NCBI RefSeq assembly: GCF_014697585.1
Contig: NZ_JACJSB010000039.1
Coordinates: 1-34,796 of the forward strand
Source: Dolichospermum sp. FACHB-1091
Lineage (GTDB): Bacteria; Cyanobacteriota; Cyanobacteriia; Cyanobacteriales; Nostocaceae
Direction of reading: 5' to 3'
Length of the DNA stretch: 34,796 nt
Under the pieces are notes generated by a model that made no database searches, had not been told where the DNA came from, and was given only the letters and a program-made list of their open reading frames with translations. A program made the position numbers and the translations under genes. Below, one piece after another: positions 18,701 to 26,010 of this stretch; within the stretch, counting starts at the first letter, position 1, and each line of letters begins with the position of its first letter.

Positions 18701-18968
18701 AAATTTAACTGTTCCTGAACCAAATACATCTAATATTCATCCTTGTTTAATTTCTGTGTTGCGTGGTTTGCATTTTATTGAAGCAGAAAAAGGAGTACAA
18801 AACGGACAATTTCTCCCGGTTTTAGATCCCTTTCCTTGGATATCTCCTAAAACCGTGGAAGCTGCGGGAGATGTGCGAATTTTACATAGTCGTCGCGGTG
18901 GTAAAGTATATCTGAGTTATCCAGCTTTACTAACTCATATTTCCCAAGTTCTTCACCGCAGAAAATAA
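15780..18968 (+). CDS. Large protein of unknown family, first gene of a two-gene operon
   Basis: I do not recognise a family for this 1062-residue protein. Residues 1-150 look globular (PAFAFDAKNNRLRICTSAVM; GYGLRMRIGGTL). Residues 205-300 are helical with a heptad pattern likely to form a coiled coil (ADEIETSLDALKAENTRLES). The middle is mixed, with a helical stretch at about 430-490. The C-terminal 310 residues look like a separate alpha/beta domain: a strand LKIGLISYSTRP (753-764), a helix, a strand HIILLSHAYGSRR (835-847), then LTIYTLLRDVFPATR (874-888) and an Arg/Gly patch SRRGGKVYLSYPALL (1037-1051). A 24-bp in-frame tandem repeat gives EKQRPQ twice (937-950). No signal peptide or membrane segment is clear. 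AAAGGA lies 11 bases before the ATG. The helicase-like gene follows 55 bases downstream on the same strand, so they are probably co-expressed. Confidence 0.85.
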   Translation: MSPENNGGAKIEARSPKPSIDLVTLVELLTKAIPPKNNSGTTDKLHPDYRPAFAFDAKNNRLRICTSAVMRRFFGNKDFKTAFHPEGGGFVQDLRTSGYGLRMRIGGTLKEDNRDRLPKALDQLILAIDAALPPETQLSALLLNEPGKRLQELAQNTGASFQNKAHNATLIPIAFPNQDTQNNPENKPIAKVISASETIDADNYFTRMSSAVEEYLENQELEADEIETSLDALKAENTRLESQLNRFLTFLDDEALARVRLLITLRIMEAISKFSPTKYELIRKYVQRVKTFFDAAKEDIFEVDLSADFGTGGQFKLSESLQTANFYFCLPVWPESEAQIFEEKTINQEKTSFGVVREVSYHFRINGQNPTAGKSAFEARLDKIEKELELDNEDSFFDPKTVTRSLSQLIFLAVVVPSQIIESVTVKNFSSSVQQLLEDLKNGGKNAVKELIVKLRDCANTMKTIASNLIEVINTKSEKIISQVQSESSQQFICVKSGIFEWSRLTAGASENLLVGSENPGRETVEWFKHIEVCDTPETPGLLFSVKVNTQLSEHNLVTKGNPYSIQVQRILPEHLLQIIWCPFSFSKENDKWTYKPSEDTPKAQGWSLPAAIFLEYDVNNLTRQEKGKRGEENKQYHAAGVAAFEVLVYCCLWHIINKLKQEVNNDFTTLMLRLQEQGKESDDKDGDSYVYAAAQTLEAILAEDTNIRMQGIVLKNLDKENQNTQYVKKNIFNALLSAFPIVTSTPKPPTVLKIGLISYSTRPCDESSSLNTDEKSYLFLTQSYIATAVNQPFSGYHIKAERTQSDIVDTPENFRKQRLVQEEIRYLENQGCEHIILLSHAYGSRRFNRVADYNAGLTPKEFLEDISQSFPDLTIYTLLRDVFPATRLYKREKNQAGFEILQAGDYTNFLSSVEKISTRQLIPVYTFATLYSIQEKQRPQAQEKQRPQSGFCVYFLMSDQRVSDFNWSERARQNLTVPEPNTSNIHPCLISVLRGLHFIEAEKGVQNGQFLPVLDPFPWISPKTVEAAGDVRILHSRRGGKVYLSYPALLTHISQVLHRRK

Positions 18969-19023
18969 TCCATATACCCGACTTATTGTATCATATTTGT
19001 TATTAATCAAGGAAGTTAAACAA

Positions 19024-22000
19024 ATGCAAATATCATTTTTAGATCAAGCATCTTTGTGGGGACAAGTATTTGAAATTGCTGTAAAACGCGGTGTTTTACA
19101 AAAACTGATTCATGAAAAATTACTTATTAATAATCATCCTATTGTTGAACATTGGCAAAAATTTAAAAATGCTGATATTAAAAATCAATTAATCAAAAGT
19201 CTGAAATTAACAGATCAAAATTACCAGGAATGGGTAGAAAGTATGGTACGTCATTTGTTAGTTTTAGGTTATGGTTTAGGTTGGACAACTACGCGGGAAT
19301 GTCTTAAGAAAACTCCAGTTTCTAAATTAAAATTAGAAGCTATTTGGTGTCCATTAGTCTTTCCAGGAGAAGTACAAAAACCTGATATAGAACCGGAAAA
19401 AACGGCTAAAGAATTTAAACAGGCTTTTAACTTAACCGGAAATCCAGATTTAGGATTAGTTGAAAAGGGAAAACCAGCAAGAGCAGATTTTTTGTTATGG
19501 TTATCACCTGATGAAAATTCAACTACTAAAAAACGTGATCATTTTATTTTCTGTTTTGAATTTTCTTATAATGTACCCAATGAATTAGCCGATTTTAGCC
19601 ATGAAAATGCTCACAGAGAAGAAGTGAGTCGTTATGCTCGTTATATTGATTCTAGGGGAGTTTTTTCTAGGGTTTGCGCGGAGGTAGAAGGTGAGGAATT
19701 TTCTATTTCTGAAAAAATTAAAAATCATTTATTACCTTTTAGTGGTTCTGACAAACCTTTGTACAAACTTTGTCAAGCATCCTCCTATACTGAACAGTTG
19801 GTTAAATTATTAGAAAGTCAGGGAAGATTAGAAGATGCTTGTATTGCTCGCGCAATAGCTATAACATCAAATGGATGTGAAAGTATCGCTGCTAATTTTA
19901 ATGATCAACCAGATACTAGAGTTAAATTAATGCAATCTTTAGGTGAAGCATATCGTAATACTTTAAAACTAAAAAATGATGCACCTAATCAACTTAATGA
20001 AGAAATTATCACAGTATTTAAGAGATTAGTCCAATCACTTCCTGGTGATTTTAGTAAACAAGCAAAGCAACTTATTCCTGAACCTAATTTAGAAACAAAT
20101 ATTAGCTATAGATTCCAGGAAAATATAGAGGGATTTTATAATTCTAATCAAGAAGTTTCCAGAGAAAATATAATTTTAGCAGTTGAAGAAACAGAAGCGT
20201 TACATAAATTTTTTAATGGTAATCCTCAAGATTATTTTATACAAGAACTTCCACCAACCGAAAAAATTCAATTAAGAAAAGTTCATGAATCAGCAGTTAT
20301 AGCAAGTTTAAAATCTGCTCAGACCGGAAAAATTAATGTTATTGCTTTAGAAGGAAATCCGGGAATTGGTAAAACTACTGCGGTGGTGAAGTTTCTTGAA
20401 AAACAATCTGAAGGTTTTATGTTTTTATATATCAGTCCACGAGTTGTCATTAATCGAGATGTGACTGATAAACTAGCTAGAAAAAACGGAAATTATAGCG
20501 GTATTGCGACTCTAACAACAAATGCAAATTTGATTAATTTAGCTCCTAAATGGTACAAAGAAAATTTTAATTCACAACATTTTATTAATAGTGCTGTAGT
20601 TTTTGATGGGGTTGAAAATCTTAATCTTCCTGATGGGAATACCATCTTTATTACCCCTGCACAAGAACATGAAATTGATGCTAAAATTGTATCTGCTACT
20701 AAAGCTAAAAATGCTCTCAACGAACGAGATTATAAAATAGAATCAATCCGTCGTCCAGGAGTTTTAAAAACCCTTGCAACTTCCGCTAGGAAATTACTAG
20801 AACTTAACCCCAAAATCAATCAATTAGTCATGACTGCTGCTACTCAAGGTTATCGTTCTCTTGATGATAAAACCACAATTAATGCTCTAGAAGAGTTGTT
20901 TAAAAATAAAGCTGATAGCAAACCGGGAATAAAAGAACGTTCGGAATTTTCCCAGCGTATTCCTACTATTATTGTCATGGTTGATGAGGTAACAGGTGAT
21001 GGTGCGGGAGCATTATTTGTGCATAAGTTAGAAGAATGGTTACATAAACAATTTATTGAACATTTTGATGGGAAAAAATCACCCTTTAAAGTTATCTTAA
21101 TTATGGCTGATGCTTCTTTGAGTAATGAAGTAATTTTAAATAATTATCTAAGTCATAAAATTAAAGCTCCTGATAAAGTTTTATTAAGTAAAAGTAGAGG
21201 TAATGAACCTTTTAGAATGACAGGAACTAATGTGAAAGTTGGAATTAGAAAATATCCAACTGTACATATTATGACTAATAGTTATCCAGCTTCTCAACTG
21301 ACAATCGAATATAGTATGCAATTAGCAAAAGTTACACCTGGATTAACAAAAGATAGTAGAAAACAAACTATTCGTCAAGCAATTCGAGAAAAATTAGATA
21401 CAGAAAATTTAAATAATGCTTATAAAGAAATTGCAAATGGGTTAAAAGAAGGAGCAGAACAATTAATTTTATTTGCTCAAGATAAAGCATTTCTCAGACA
21501 ATTAAAAAGTAGGTTAACAGAAGGAAAAGATGCTCTTTGTAAAAGTCAAGATGTAGCAATTTTAGATCACAGTATACTTCCTCATGAACGATTAGAATTA
21601 GTCAAAGAAAATACACGGGATAAAAAACGAGTTTTCTTAATGACTTCTTCCGGTGCTAGAGGTGTTTCCTTTCCGAAAACTGACTGGATAATTGCCACAA
21701 TTCCCCGATTTAATATTGAATCTGCTTTAATGGAAGTTGCACAACTTATTTATCGTGGTAGAGGAATGTACACAGATTCAGAAACAGGATTACAAGTTTC
21801 TGGAGATAATAAAAATAGACATTTGGTAATGCTGATTAATGATTGTATTATTGAAGATAATATTGAAGATAAAAAAAGAGATTTTACTAGACTTTGGTTA
21901 CGTCAATCTAGTGATTTATTAACACTATTAATGATGTTACGTTCTACTATTCACACCCGCATTAAAGGTGATGCTGGATTGAAAAGACAAAAGATTGCAT

Positions 22001-22866
22001 TTGTTCCCGTTGGTTCTATTGGAGATGAAGAATTATTACATTTAATGTCTGATGATGTGCAGAGTTTTTTACAAGAAGCACGAGTTTTTATTTATGATAA
22101 TCACTCGGATGATCATAAAGGTACAGTGAAAAAAACTCAGCAGTTAATACAAGAAATATTTGCTAATTTTAAATTAACTGGTCGCGCACCAGATAGAAAT
22201 ACTAGATCTTATATTGAGTATCACACTTTAGAAGCATTTGTCCAAGTGGTTTCTAAAAATTCTAGTCAGTTATTACCATCTTTAGAGAATACAGATTTAA
22301 TCATTCCTGAAAATTTAACTTGTATTGGTGATTTCTGGATAGAAGATTGGGGAAAAAGAAAAATAGAGGAGAAATTCAATTTTGAAGGATGGCGTAAAAA
22401 TACTGGCAAAAAAATTGATGAACTTTTAAGCAAACTCTGGGTTATTTGTAATGAAAAATCTGAGTTTCCTCCTAAACTTAAACGTCCAGCACGAGAACTA
22501 TATATAATTTTACAGCAAGAACAAGAGGCATTAACTCAAGAATATTCAACATTGCAAAATTTACAAACAGAAAATATTATTGTGAGTATTCCTTTAGACT
22601 ATCCCCGTTTTTGGCACAAACAAGAACTAGATACTCCAAAACAGAGACTAGAAGACCCAGAATCATGGCAGAAATCTCTAGGAAAAACTTTAACACCACA
22701 AGGTTTAGTAATGCCTGTAATAGCCGAATATGATGATATTCCTTGGGTAGCTGTAGCAGATAGAAAAGTTTTTGATCAATTGGAAACTACTTTTAGCGAT
22801 CGCTATTTTATGATATCTAGTGAATTAAATTTACTCAATACTATCTTATTAGAAGATAATCTATAA
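19024..22866 (+). CDS. SF2-like helicase/ATPase, second gene of the two-gene operon
   Basis: This 1280-residue protein has helicase motifs in order: Walker A GNPGIGKTT (444-452), motif Ia-like LYISPRVV (468-475), Walker B-like VMVDEV (651-656), motif III-like MADAS (694-698), motif V-like SSGARGVSFP (875-884) and motif VI-like QLIYRGRG (907-914) with its arginines. About 200 residues separate Walker A from Walker B, longer than in a minimal core, implying an inserted domain. The N-terminal 240 residues include PARADFLLWL and then FIFCFEFSYN; the Asp155/Glu179 spacing suggests a nuclease-like fold, but the lysine of an ExK motif is replaced by serine (Glu179-Phe-Ser). The C-terminal 350 residues are unassigned. 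I chose the ATG at 19024 because AAGGAAG lies eight bases upstream; a TTG at 18997 would add nine residues. The partner gene lies 55 bases upstream. A defence role is inference. Confidence 0.85.
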   Translation: MQISFLDQASLWGQVFEIAVKRGVLQKLIHEKLLINNHPIVEHWQKFKNADIKNQLIKSLKLTDQNYQEWVESMVRHLLVLGYGLGWTTTRECLKKTPVSKLKLEAIWCPLVFPGEVQKPDIEPEKTAKEFKQAFNLTGNPDLGLVEKGKPARADFLLWLSPDENSTTKKRDHFIFCFEFSYNVPNELADFSHENAHREEVSRYARYIDSRGVFSRVCAEVEGEEFSISEKIKNHLLPFSGSDKPLYKLCQASSYTEQLVKLLESQGRLEDACIARAIAITSNGCESIAANFNDQPDTRVKLMQSLGEAYRNTLKLKNDAPNQLNEEIITVFKRLVQSLPGDFSKQAKQLIPEPNLETNISYRFQENIEGFYNSNQEVSRENIILAVEETEALHKFFNGNPQDYFIQELPPTEKIQLRKVHESAVIASLKSAQTGKINVIALEGNPGIGKTTAVVKFLEKQSEGFMFLYISPRVVINRDVTDKLARKNGNYSGIATLTTNANLINLAPKWYKENFNSQHFINSAVVFDGVENLNLPDGNTIFITPAQEHEIDAKIVSATKAKNALNERDYKIESIRRPGVLKTLATSARKLLELNPKINQLVMTAATQGYRSLDDKTTINALEELFKNKADSKPGIKERSEFSQRIPTIIVMVDEVTGDGAGALFVHKLEEWLHKQFIEHFDGKKSPFKVILIMADASLSNEVILNNYLSHKIKAPDKVLLSKSRGNEPFRMTGTNVKVGIRKYPTVHIMTNSYPASQLTIEYSMQLAKVTPGLTKDSRKQTIRQAIREKLDTENLNNAYKEIANGLKEGAEQLILFAQDKAFLRQLKSRLTEGKDALCKSQDVAILDHSILPHERLELVKENTRDKKRVFLMTSSGARGVSFPKTDWIIATIPRFNIESALMEVAQLIYRGRGMYTDSETGLQVSGDNKNRHLVMLINDCIIEDNIEDKKRDFTRLWLRQSSDLLTLLMMLRSTIHTRIKGDAGLKRQKIAFVPVGSIGDEELLHLMSDDVQSFLQEARVFIYDNHSDDHKGTVKKTQQLIQEIFANFKLTGRAPDRNTRSYIEYHTLEAFVQVVSKNSSQLLPSLENTDLIIPENLTCIGDFWIEDWGKRKIEEKFNFEGWRKNTGKKIDELLSKLWVICNEKSEFPPKLKRPARELYIILQQEQEALTQEYSTLQNLQTENIIVSIPLDYPRFWHKQELDTPKQRLEDPESWQKSLGKTLTPQGLVMPVIAEYDDIPWVAVADRKVFDQLETTFSDRYFMISSELNLLNTILLEDNL

Positions 22867-22870
22867 TCAT

Positions 22871-22986
22871 CAGATATCCGTTATGAGGTACGTATCTAGT
22901 ATGAGGTACGTATCTAGCGGGCAAGATGCCCGCACCACAAAAGTTTTATGATTCAACTTTGTACCTCATAAAAGCGGAAATCGCTG
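22871..22986. mobile_element. Miniature element (copy 3), degenerate
   Basis: The left end CAGATATCCG...TATGAGGTAC and the right end GTACCTCATA...GGAAATCGCTG are imperfect inverted repeats, and TA follows the right end (22987-22988). The core GCGGGCA-AGA-TGCCCGC (22917-22933) is a perfect 7-bp hairpin. The left arm contains an 18-bp tandem duplication (22882-22899 and 22900-22917). It lies just after the stop of the helicase-like gene. Confidence 0.6.
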
Positions 22987-23044
22987 TATTGAAAAAATCG
23001 GGTATTGGCATGATATACTAATAAAAAATACGAGGTGAAGTCTC

Positions 23045-23680
23045 ATGCTAACCATCGCACCAGTTCACTCCCACCGCGCTATACTCGCTAATATTTCTTG
23101 GCACACTTTTGAAACCATTTTAACAGAAATGGGCAATCATCGCGCTACCCGTCTAGCCTACAACCAGGGAACACTAGAAATTATGACTCCTTTAATGCCT
23201 CATGAACATAATAAAAGACTGATAGAAAAGCTCATTGATAATTTAGCAGAGGAACTTAATCTTAATATTAAAAGTACCGGTTCAGTGACTTGTAAACGTC
23301 AAGATTTAGCCAAAGGTGTAGAACCAGATTCTAGTTTTTACATCCAAAATGAAGCGATAATGCGAAATAAACAAACTCTAGATTTGACTCAAGATCCTCC
23401 ACCAGATTTAATTATAGAAGTTGATTATACTAGCGCTTCTCTTGATAGATTACCGATTTATTTGGCTTTAGGTGTTCCCGAAGTTTGGCGTTATGATCAT
23501 CCAATTATGCAGATTTATCAACTCAGTCATGGTGTTTATATTCCCTGTGACGTTTCTCCAACTTTTGCTAATTTACCCCTAAATACAGAAATTCCCCGTT
23601 TTCTCGCTCAAAGCCTGGAAATTGGCGAAATTCCCATGATTCGCGCCTTTCGTACTTGGTTACAAAAATCAAAAATTTAA
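23045..23680 (+). CDS. Uma2 family (DUF820) putative endonuclease
   Basis: This 211-residue protein belongs to the large cyanobacterial Uma2/DUF820 family, which has a PD-(D/E)XK nuclease fold. Diagnostic parts are RLAYNQGTLEIMTP (36-49), PHEHNKRLIEKLI (52-64), GVEPDSSFYI (91-100, with Asp95), PPPDLIIEVDYTS (118-130, with Glu125) and LGVPEVWRY (142-150). Length and order match full-length members, so the gene looks intact. GAGGTGA lies a few bases before the ATG at 23045, a good ribosome site. It sits between two miniature elements. Members are numerous in cyanobacterial genomes, often in mobile or repeat-rich places; the biological role is not known. Confidence 0.9.
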   Translation: MLTIAPVHSHRAILANISWHTFETILTEMGNHRATRLAYNQGTLEIMTPLMPHEHNKRLIEKLIDNLAEELNLNIKSTGSVTCKRQDLAKGVEPDSSFYIQNEAIMRNKQTLDLTQDPPPDLIIEVDYTSASLDRLPIYLALGVPEVWRYDHPIMQIYQLSHGVYIPCDVSPTFANLPLNTEIPRFLAQSLEIGEIPMIRAFRTWLQKSKI

Positions 23681-23742
23681 AGCTTGATAGGAGGAAAGAT
23701 AGTAAATGAATCTGACACAAAGGGACGAGTTATGAAGTCTTA

Positions 23743-23883
23743 CAGCGGATTTAATCTGGATGAGGTACACTTTTAGCGAGCAAGACACTCCCACGAAAAG
23801 ATTTTTATCATTAATATATGTTCCAGAAGCATTAATAAATAATAGACCGTAATATTATACCACAGAAATATCTGAAACTGCTC
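23743..23883. mobile_element. Miniature element (copy 4), diverged
   Basis: It starts CAGCGGATTTAATC after TA (23741-23742) and continues GATGAGGTACACTTTTAGCGAGCAAGA, matching copy 1. The right end TATCTGAAACTGCTC is a decayed version of the family terminus. The central hairpin is degraded. It lies between the Uma2 gene and gatB. Confidence 0.5.
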
Positions 23884-23944
23884 ATAAATGTGGGGAAAAA
23901 ACCGCTAAAATAGTACTCAAGAGTAAAAACCATAAAATCTGGAT

Positions 23945-25426
23945 ATGACCACAGCCACACCCGCAAAAACTGAATATGAAGCGATTATCGGACTAGAAAC
24001 CCATTGTCAACTCAGTACCAAAACTAAAATTTTCTCCAACAGTTCCACAGCTTTTGGCGCTGACCCCAATACTAACATAGATCCAGTGTGTATGGGTTTA
24101 CCAGGAGTTTTACCCGTACTTAACGCCAAAGTTCTAGAATACTCTGTTAAAACGGGTTTGGCGTTAAATTGTCAAATCGCTCGGTATAGTAAATTTGACC
24201 GCAAACAATATTTTTATCCTGATTTACCTAAAAATTACCAAATTTCCCAATATGATTTACCCATAGCCGAACATGGTTGGATAGAAATTGAATTGGTAGA
24301 TGATACAGGAAACACCAGACGTAAACGCATTGGTATCACCCGCTTACACATGGAAGAGGACGCAGGTAAACTTGTTCACGCAGGGAGCGAAAGGCTTTCT
24401 GGTTCTACTTACTCTCTTGTGGATTATAACCGCGCTGGTGTTCCTTTGGTGGAAATTGTCTCTGAACCGGATTTGCGAACGGGACAAGAAGCGGCTGAAT
24501 ATGCTCAAGAACTACGGCGCATTGTGCGTTATCTTGGTGTTAGCGATGGTAATATGCAGGAAGGCTCTCTGCGTTGTGACGTGAATATTTCTGTGCGTCC
24601 CGTGGGACAAGAGAAATTTGGTACTAAAGTAGAAATTAAGAATATGAACTCCTTTAGTGCAATTCAAAAAGCTATTGATTATGAAATTGAGCGTCAAATA
24701 GCCGCTATTGAATCAGGAGAGAAAATTATTCAAGAAACCCGTCTCTGGGAAGAAGGTTCACAACGCACCAGCAGTATGCGGGTGAAAGAGGGTTCTAGTG
24801 ATTATCGCTACTTCCCTGAACCAGATTTAGCACCCATTGAGGTTACTCAAACAGAATTAGATACATGGTTAAATGAATTACCCCAACTACCCGCCCAAAA
24901 ACGCCATTATTATGAAAATCAATTGGGACTTTCAGCTTATGATACTAGGGTTTTAACTGAAGATAAACCAGTCGCAGATTATTTTGAAAATGCGATCGCT
25001 TTAGGTGCAAACCCTAAAGCTGCGGCTAACTGGATTACTCAGGATATCGCTGCTTACTTGAATAAACAAAAACTCACCATTCACGAAATTAAACTGACTG
25101 CTGCTAACTTAGCTGATGTCATTACCCGCATTGAAAATGGTAAAATCAGTAACGCCCAAGCTAAGGAAAAACTCACAGATTTATTAAATGGCGTTTCTCC
25201 AGAAACAGCTTTTGCTGGTCAAGAACTGATTTCAGATCGTACCATTCTTGAACCAATCATTGATGAGATTATTGCTACTAACGCCCAACAAGTAGAAAAA
25301 TACCGCAAAGGTAACACTAACCTCAAAGGCTTTTTCGTAGGACAAGTCCTGAAAAAAACCAATAAACGCGCAGAACCCAAACTCACTAACCAACTAGTAG
25401 AGGAGAAACTCAATACTCCGATTTAG
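23945..25426 (+). CDS. gatB: Aspartyl/glutamyl-tRNA amidotransferase subunit B
   Basis: GatB is the tRNA-binding kinase subunit of GatCAB, which converts Glu-tRNA-Gln (and Asp-tRNA-Asn where present) to the amidated form. In cyanobacteria this is the expected route to Gln-tRNA. Diagnostic blocks are EAIIGLETHCQLSTKTKIFS near the N-terminus, DYNRAGVPLVEIVSEPD, LRCDVNISVRP, EIKNMNSFSAIQKAIDYEI and SSDYRYFPEPDLAP. The C-terminal helical tail with FFVGQVLKKTNKRAEP is the YqeY-like tRNA-binding region. The 493-residue length is normal. gatA and gatC are not in the window, which is common in cyanobacteria. No oddity is seen. Confidence 0.97.
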   Translation: MTTATPAKTEYEAIIGLETHCQLSTKTKIFSNSSTAFGADPNTNIDPVCMGLPGVLPVLNAKVLEYSVKTGLALNCQIARYSKFDRKQYFYPDLPKNYQISQYDLPIAEHGWIEIELVDDTGNTRRKRIGITRLHMEEDAGKLVHAGSERLSGSTYSLVDYNRAGVPLVEIVSEPDLRTGQEAAEYAQELRRIVRYLGVSDGNMQEGSLRCDVNISVRPVGQEKFGTKVEIKNMNSFSAIQKAIDYEIERQIAAIESGEKIIQETRLWEEGSQRTSSMRVKEGSSDYRYFPEPDLAPIEVTQTELDTWLNELPQLPAQKRHYYENQLGLSAYDTRVLTEDKPVADYFENAIALGANPKAAANWITQDIAAYLNKQKLTIHEIKLTAANLADVITRIENGKISNAQAKEKLTDLLNGVSPETAFAGQELISDRTILEPIIDEIIATNAQQVEKYRKGNTNLKGFFVGQVLKKTNKRAEPKLTNQLVEEKLNTPI

Positions 25427-25463
25427 GGTTTGTAGCAGGTGACAATCCTCGCCCTAAAAATGA

Positions 25464-25481
25464 AGTGCGGAATGTGGATTT
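25464..25481 (-). repeat. Fragment of the AACCCACATTCCGCACC repeat
   Basis: The minus strand reads AATCCACATTCCGCACTTC, one half of the inverted repeat described at 2001-2388. No partner copy is seen nearby. Confidence 0.45.
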
Positions 25482-25519
25482 CATAATTAAGAACTTGCAA
25501 ATAAAAACAATACCCAAAA

Positions 25520-25548
25520 GTTTCTTGTGGTGCGGGCATCTTGCCCGC
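25520..25548. repeat. Hairpin core of the miniature element family
   Basis: GCGGGCA-TCT-TGCCCGC (25532-25548) is a perfect 7-bp stem preceded by TTTCTTGTGGT, as in the complement of copy 3. The family termini are not recognisable here, so it is a partial copy. Confidence 0.5.
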
Positions 25549-25569
25549 AGAATATTAATAATATTACTA

Positions 25570-25836
25570 TTACTCTAAATCAGTTTCTACACCCAATGAT
25601 TTTAATTGAGCAATTAATCTTTCTATTTTCTGTCTTTCCTGTTCAGCTTTTTGTTTTTCTAATTCAGGCTTTTGACGTTCCTTTTCGACGCTAGTTAATA
25701 TCCAATTTCCGTTTTGATCATACCAATGTAACCAAGGAATTGTTACACCTTGATAATTACCTACCCATACCCCAAGCCTAATTCTATAATTATCAAGAAT
25801 TGTCAAGTCCTCTGGCTGTAAGTCCTTCGCTACCAT
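25570..25836 (-). pseudogene. C-terminal remnant of a Uma2 family gene
   Basis: The 88-residue frame contains IRLGVWVGNYQGVTIPWLHWYDQNG, then a charged coiled coil (EKERQKPELEKQKAEQERQKIERLIAQL) ending LKSLGVETDLE. I recognise this as the tail that follows the nuclease domain in many cyanobacterial Uma2 proteins. The whole nuclease domain is missing and the region upstream does not supply it. It could still be expressed from the ATG at 25836 as a small coiled-coil protein, but truncation is the simpler reading. The intact Uma2 gene at 23045 lacks such a tail, so the two are not halves of one gene. Confidence 0.55.
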
Positions 25837-25929
25837 AAAATATTGAATTGGGAATTGCTATTGCCTAGCTTCTGTGCTTGTTAATTACTCATCAGTCTGG
25901 TAATATACGCAAATAACGACTAATTAGCA

Positions 25930-25950
25930 ATTACCAATTACTAATTACCA
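25930..25950. repeat. Three heptamer units, ATTAC(C/T)A
   Basis: Three consecutive 7-base units relate, as reverse complements, to the 12-unit array at 15556-15639. They lie about 60 bases upstream of the processing protease start. Confidence 0.55.
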
Positions 25951-26010
25951 ATCGTTGTGTTAGATTAGGCATACTTGATATACATTTTTTCCTTTGACAC
26001 AGTTGTCATT

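Noticed and set aside
15780-18968. Assigning the unknown protein to Argonaute/PIWI or pPIWI-RE
   Set aside because: The C-terminal strand pattern is suggestive only; I see no convincing catalytic acidic set and no match to the remembered domain order of pPIWI-RE proteins.
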